A stretch of DNA of 6,976 nucleotides from an uncultured Gammaproteobacteria bacterium. GTDB taxonomy: Bacteria; Pseudomonadota; Gammaproteobacteria; Xanthomonadales; Xanthomonadaceae. The translations under genes were made by a program, and so were the position numbers. Positions 5,217 through 6,976 of this stretch are shown here, piece by piece; within the stretch, counting starts at the first letter, position 1; the number at the start of each line of letters is the position of its first letter. The notes under the pieces are model-generated. The model was not told the origin of the DNA. It made no database searches and was given only the letters and a program-made list of their open reading frames with translations. The stretch lies in assembly GCA_946885735.1 (NCBI GenBank), contig CAMPGW010000108.1:1-6976 (forward strand). The letters run 5' to 3'.

Positions 5217-6391
5217 CACAGGACCCGGCAGAAAACCGCCTTCAGGTAGCGGCTTTCCTTGACGTGGGCGAGGAAGGGATGGTCGCCGCCGGCGCCGGCC
5301 ACCTTCAGGATCTGCACGGTGCGGCCGGCGAAGTAGGCGGCGCGGCGGATCATGTCGAGGAATTCCTCCTCCGACACCAGGCCGGTGCAGGAGCAGGTCA
5401 GCAGCACGCCGCCGGGCTTGACCACCGACATCGCCAGCTTGTTCATTTCGTTGTACTTCTTCAGCGCGGTCATCACCTGCTCGCGGTCGCGGGTGAGCTT
5501 GGCCGGATCCAGCACCACCACGTCCCACTGCTCGCCGCGGATCGCCGCCTCGCGCAGCCACGGGAACAGGTCGGCCTGCACGAAGCGCACCTTGGCGTCG
5601 TTGAGCCGCGCATTCTTCTCGGCGACCTGCAGGATCTCCTCGTCCAGGTCGATGCCGGTGACCTCGGCGGCGCCGCCGCGGGCCTTCGCATAGATCGCGA
5701 AGCCGCCGGAGTTGCAGCACACGTCGAGCACGCGCTTGCCTTCGCAGAAGCGGGCGAGGAATTCGCGGTTGTCACGCTGGTCGGCGAAGAAACCGGTCTT
5801 GTGGCCGCTGCCGGGCGAGGCGCGGAACTTCAGGCCGAACTCGGTGATCACGCTCGGCGCCGGCGCCTCCGGCGAGCGGAAGTCGAAGCTTTCCTGCTTC
5901 TGCACGTGCTCCTCGGCGAAGCTGTAGAAGCGGCAGCCGGGGAATTGTTCGCGCAGCGCGGCGTAGATCCACTCGCGGTGGCGGAAGGCGCCCGCGGAGA
6001 AGAACTCCACCACCAGCAGGTCGCCGTAGCGGTCCACCACCAGGCCGGAGAGGCCGTCGCCTTCCGAGTGCACCACCCGCCAGGCGTCGGTGTGCTCGTC
6101 CAGGCGCAGCAGGCCGCGCCGCAGCTCGACCGCGGCGGCGATGCGGCGGGCGAAGAAGGCCGCGTCCACCGCCTCGTCCGGGTCCTCGGTCAGCACCCGG
6201 ATGGCGATCCGCGAATGGCCGTTGTAGAAGCCGCGCGCCACCCACAGCCCGGCGTTGTCCACCACGTCCACGATCGCGCCCGGCCGCGGCTTGGCGACCG
6301 GCTTTTCCACCATCTTCTGGAAGATCCACGGGTGGTTGGAACGCCGCTCGATCTTCAGGCGGACGACAGGCAGGGCTTCGGCGCTATTCAT
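5216..6391 (-). CDS. rlmI: Class I SAM-dependent 23S rRNA cytosine-5 methyltransferase, RlmI type
   Basis: A 391-residue cytoplasmic enzyme of the RlmI/PUA-methyltransferase family; E. coli RlmI makes m5C1962 in 23S rRNA. An N-terminal PUA-like domain covers about residues 8-75 (LPVVRLK, SNHPWIFQKMVEKP, GFYNGHSRIAIRVL). A central linking region contains VVHSEGDGLSGLVVDRYGD (107-125) and EEHVQKQESFDFRSPE. The Rossmann methyltransferase domain begins after HKTGFFADQRDNREFL (197-212), with SAM motif I VLDVCCNSGGFAIYA (221-235), the ribose-binding acidic GIDLD (246-250), motif IV VVLDPAK (292-298) and TCSCTG (332-337), in which Cys335 is the likely nucleophile. It ends in HPFLAHVKESRYLKAVFCRV, typical of the family. 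The start at 6391 (MNSAEALPVVRLK) is preferred over ATG 6400 because TAGAAT at 6399-6404 is a likely -10 box that would make 6400 untranscribed, and because remembered homologues begin near it. It is the first gene of the unit that includes the YkuD gene. Confidence 0.93.
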   Translation of the reverse strand: MNSAEALPVVRLKIERRSNHPWIFQKMVEKPVAKPRPGAIVDVVDNAGLWVARGFYNGHSRIAIRVLTEDPDEAVDAAFFARRIAAAVELRRGLLRLDEHTDAWRVVHSEGDGLSGLVVDRYGDLLVVEFFSAGAFRHREWIYAALREQFPGCRFYSFAEEHVQKQESFDFRSPEAPAPSVITEFGLKFRASPGSGHKTGFFADQRDNREFLARFCEGKRVLDVCCNSGGFAIYAKARGGAAEVTGIDLDEEILQVAEKNARLNDAKVRFVQADLFPWLREAAIRGEQWDVVVLDPAKLTRDREQVMTALKKYNEMNKLAMSVVKPGGVLLTCSCTGLVSEEEFLDMIRRAAYFAGRTVQILKVAGAGGDHPFLAHVKESRYLKAVFCRVL

Positions 6392-6398
6392 GCCCGCC

Positions 6399-6404
6399 AT
6401 TCTA
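6399..6404 (-). promoter_or_regulatory. Candidate -10 box (TAGAAT) for rlmI, leaderless layout
   Basis: TAGAAT on the minus strand lies seven bases before the ATG at 6391, so the transcript would start at or next to the start codon. No Shine-Dalgarno precedes 6391, which fits a leaderless mRNA. The -35 region is not recognisable. It would drive rlmI and the coupled L,D-transpeptidase. Confidence 0.42.
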
Positions 6405-6440
6405 CCGGCACCCCCCGCTCACGCCGCGTTTACCGGCTCG

Positions 6441-6449
6441 TGCTACCTT
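6441..6449 (+). promoter_or_regulatory. Candidate extended -10 promoter (TGCTACCTT) for the riboswitch-TerC transcript
   Basis: TG-C-TACCTT resembles an extended -10 element and would start RNA near 6456, right at the 5' strand of the riboswitch. It lies about 40 bases from the divergent rlmI -10 candidate. A good -35 is missing, so this rests mainly on position. Confidence 0.3.
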
Positions 6450-6450
6450 G

Positions 6451-6600
6451 CGCACCAGAAGGGGAGTAGCTCTCCCGCTGCCCGGTCGTCATCACGAGGT
6501 GGCCTTGCCCCGGCAAGGACCGTCCCTCCGGCCGGCAGGCAGGCCCACCGCCGTCACCGCGCGGGCCTGCGAGCAAGACCTTCGTCCTCCGGGGCGAAGG
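6451..6600 (+). promoter_or_regulatory. yybP-ykoY manganese riboswitch upstream of TerC/Alx-family gene
   Basis: The leader carries the family's conserved 5' core GAAGGGGAGTAGC (6458-6470) and the 3' core GCAAGACCTTC (6573-6583); GAAGG (6458-6462) pairs with CCTTC (6579-6583) to close P1. Between them lie GTCGTCATCACGAGG (6485-6499), a six-base hairpin CCTTGC/GCAAGG (6503-6508, 6513-6518) and a perfect eight-base stem GCAGGCCC/GGGCCTGC (6539-6546, 6563-6570). This class binds Mn2+ and is typically found before mntP, alx or terC-like genes, which is exactly the neighbour here. The P1 3' strand can instead pair downstream: CCTTCG (6579-6584) with CGAAGG (6595-6600). These two pairings are mutually exclusive and likely form part of the switch. 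An intrinsic terminator follows at 6621. Assignment rests on motif and context; the exact 5' and 3' limits are approximate. Confidence 0.87.
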
Positions 6601-6620
6601 ACTGTCCGAAATCCAGACAG

Positions 6621-6647
6621 CCCTGCGCCTGCGGTCGCGGGGTTTTT
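6621..6647 (+). terminator. Intrinsic terminator in the riboswitch expression platform
   Basis: CCCTGCG (6621-6627) pairs with CGCGGGG (6636-6642), with one G-U pair and an eight-base loop, and is followed at once by TTTTT (6643-6647). It lies 24 bases before the TerC start codon, after the riboswitch aptamer, so it can only serve premature termination of the TerC mRNA. A short CTGTC/GACAG stem (6602-6606, 6616-6620) sits just ahead of it. Confidence 0.8.
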
Positions 6648-6671
6648 GCTTTCTGGAGAACGGACAAGACC

Positions 6672-6976
6672 ATGGACACCATCGGATCTCCCCTGTTGTG
6701 GACCGGCTTCGCGGTCTTCGTGGTGCTCGCGCTGATCGTGGACCTGTGGGCGATGCGCAGCACCGGCCCGCACCGCGTCGGCCGCCGCGAGGCGCTGCTG
6801 TGGAGCGCGGCCTGGATCGGCCTGGCGCTGGCCTTCAACGCCGGCCTGTGGTTCTTCCTGCGCGGGCAGATGGACCCGGCCGAGGCCAACCGCGTGGCCA
6901 CCGAATTCCTCACCGGCTATTTGGTGGAGAAGGCGCTGGCGGTGGACAACATCTTCGTCTTCCTGATGCTGTTCAC
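6672..6976 (+). CDS. TerC/Alx-family integral membrane protein, N-terminal part (3' end outside window)
   Basis: The first 101 residues of a TerC-family protein (PF03741), the Alx-like branch. Hydrophobic segments lie at about residues 8-28 (LLWTGFAVFVVLALIVDLW) and 41-64 (ALLWSAAWIGLALAFNAGLW). Then comes the diagnostic FLTGYLVEKALAVDNIFVF with its charged E-K and D-N residues in a membrane segment. Asp24 in LIVDLW is also typical. Alx in E. coli is linked to manganese export and to alkaline response; TerC proteins also occur with tellurite-resistance loci. With a Mn2+ riboswitch in its leader, manganese homeostasis is the best inference here. The ATG at 6672 has GGAG (6655-6658) 13 bases upstream, rather far, or a weaker GGA nearer; the start fits family N-termini. 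The frame remains open at the window edge. Confidence 0.9.
   Translation, partial: MDTIGSPLLWTGFAVFVVLALIVDLWAMRSTGPHRVGRREALLWSAAWIGLALAFNAGLWFFLRGQMDPAEANRVATEFLTGYLVEKALAVDNIFVFLMLF

Noticed and set aside
3255..5249. 664-residue plus-strand open frame
   Set aside because: It is antisense to both L,D-transpeptidase genes, whose motifs are unmistakable, and is rich in His/Arg/Gly/Ala without domain features.
5264..6469. 401-residue plus-strand open frame
   Set aside because: It is antisense to rlmI and crosses into the riboswitch leader; composition is typical of a shadow frame.
6448..6735. 95-residue plus-strand frame over the TerC leader
   Set aside because: It covers the riboswitch and terminator and overlaps the real TerC start in another frame.
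1..6976. CRISPR array, insertion sequence, tRNA, toxin-antitoxin or prophage signature
   Set aside because: I looked for regularly spaced repeats, transposase motifs, cloverleaf sequences and small paired genes and saw none.

Overview
This is a very GC-rich chromosomal segment. The coding style, the RlmI sequence, the YkuD_2 L,D-transpeptidase and the TAGAAT-type -10 elements suggest Xanthomonadaceae (Lysobacter, Luteimonas or Pseudoxanthomonas-like). That placement is from remembered family resemblance, not a search. The left and right edges both cut genes.

Layout: (1) 1-255 (+) is the C-terminal end of a probable patatin-like phospholipase. It converges, nine bases apart, with (2) 265-837 (-), an unrecognised 190-residue coiled-coil protein. 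(3) 896-1483 (-) is folE, GTP cyclohydrolase I, with an intact zinc site. (4) 1484-1950 is a 467-base gap filled almost completely by two large imperfect palindromes. One is nested and hairpin-topped (1528-1716). The other folds on paper into a three-way junction (1782-1978) and runs into the 3' end of the next gene. (5) 1951-3192 (-) is a TetA-like (TCR/Tet) MFS drug transporter. (6) 3267-4004 (-) is an exported YkuD_2-type murein L,D-transpeptidase. (7) 4119-5216 (-) is a second exported L,D-transpeptidase of the YkuD family, which carries a degenerate second copy of the domain without the catalytic cysteine. (8) 5216-6391 (-) is an RlmI-type 23S rRNA cytosine methyltransferase, whose stop codon overlaps the start of gene 7 by one base. 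(9) 6401-6671 is a divergent regulatory region. It holds a yybP-ykoY manganese riboswitch and an intrinsic terminator in front of (10) 6672-end (+), the start of a TerC/Alx-family membrane protein.

How the genes work together: rlmI and the first L,D-transpeptidase look like a translationally coupled pair. The second L,D-transpeptidase follows after 114 bases, so two peptidoglycan cross-linking or remodelling enzymes of different YkuD subfamilies sit side by side. The MFS pump and folE are probably separate transcription units. The riboswitch-TerC unit is a self-contained manganese-homeostasis module. Most genes here are ordinary housekeeping or envelope functions. The unusual material is the paired palindromic elements at 1528-1978, the duplicated YkuD protein, and two -10-like hexamers placed 6-7 bases before start codons, which suggests leaderless mRNAs. 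I saw no CRISPR array, tRNA, rRNA, transposase or recognisable defence or biosynthetic system.
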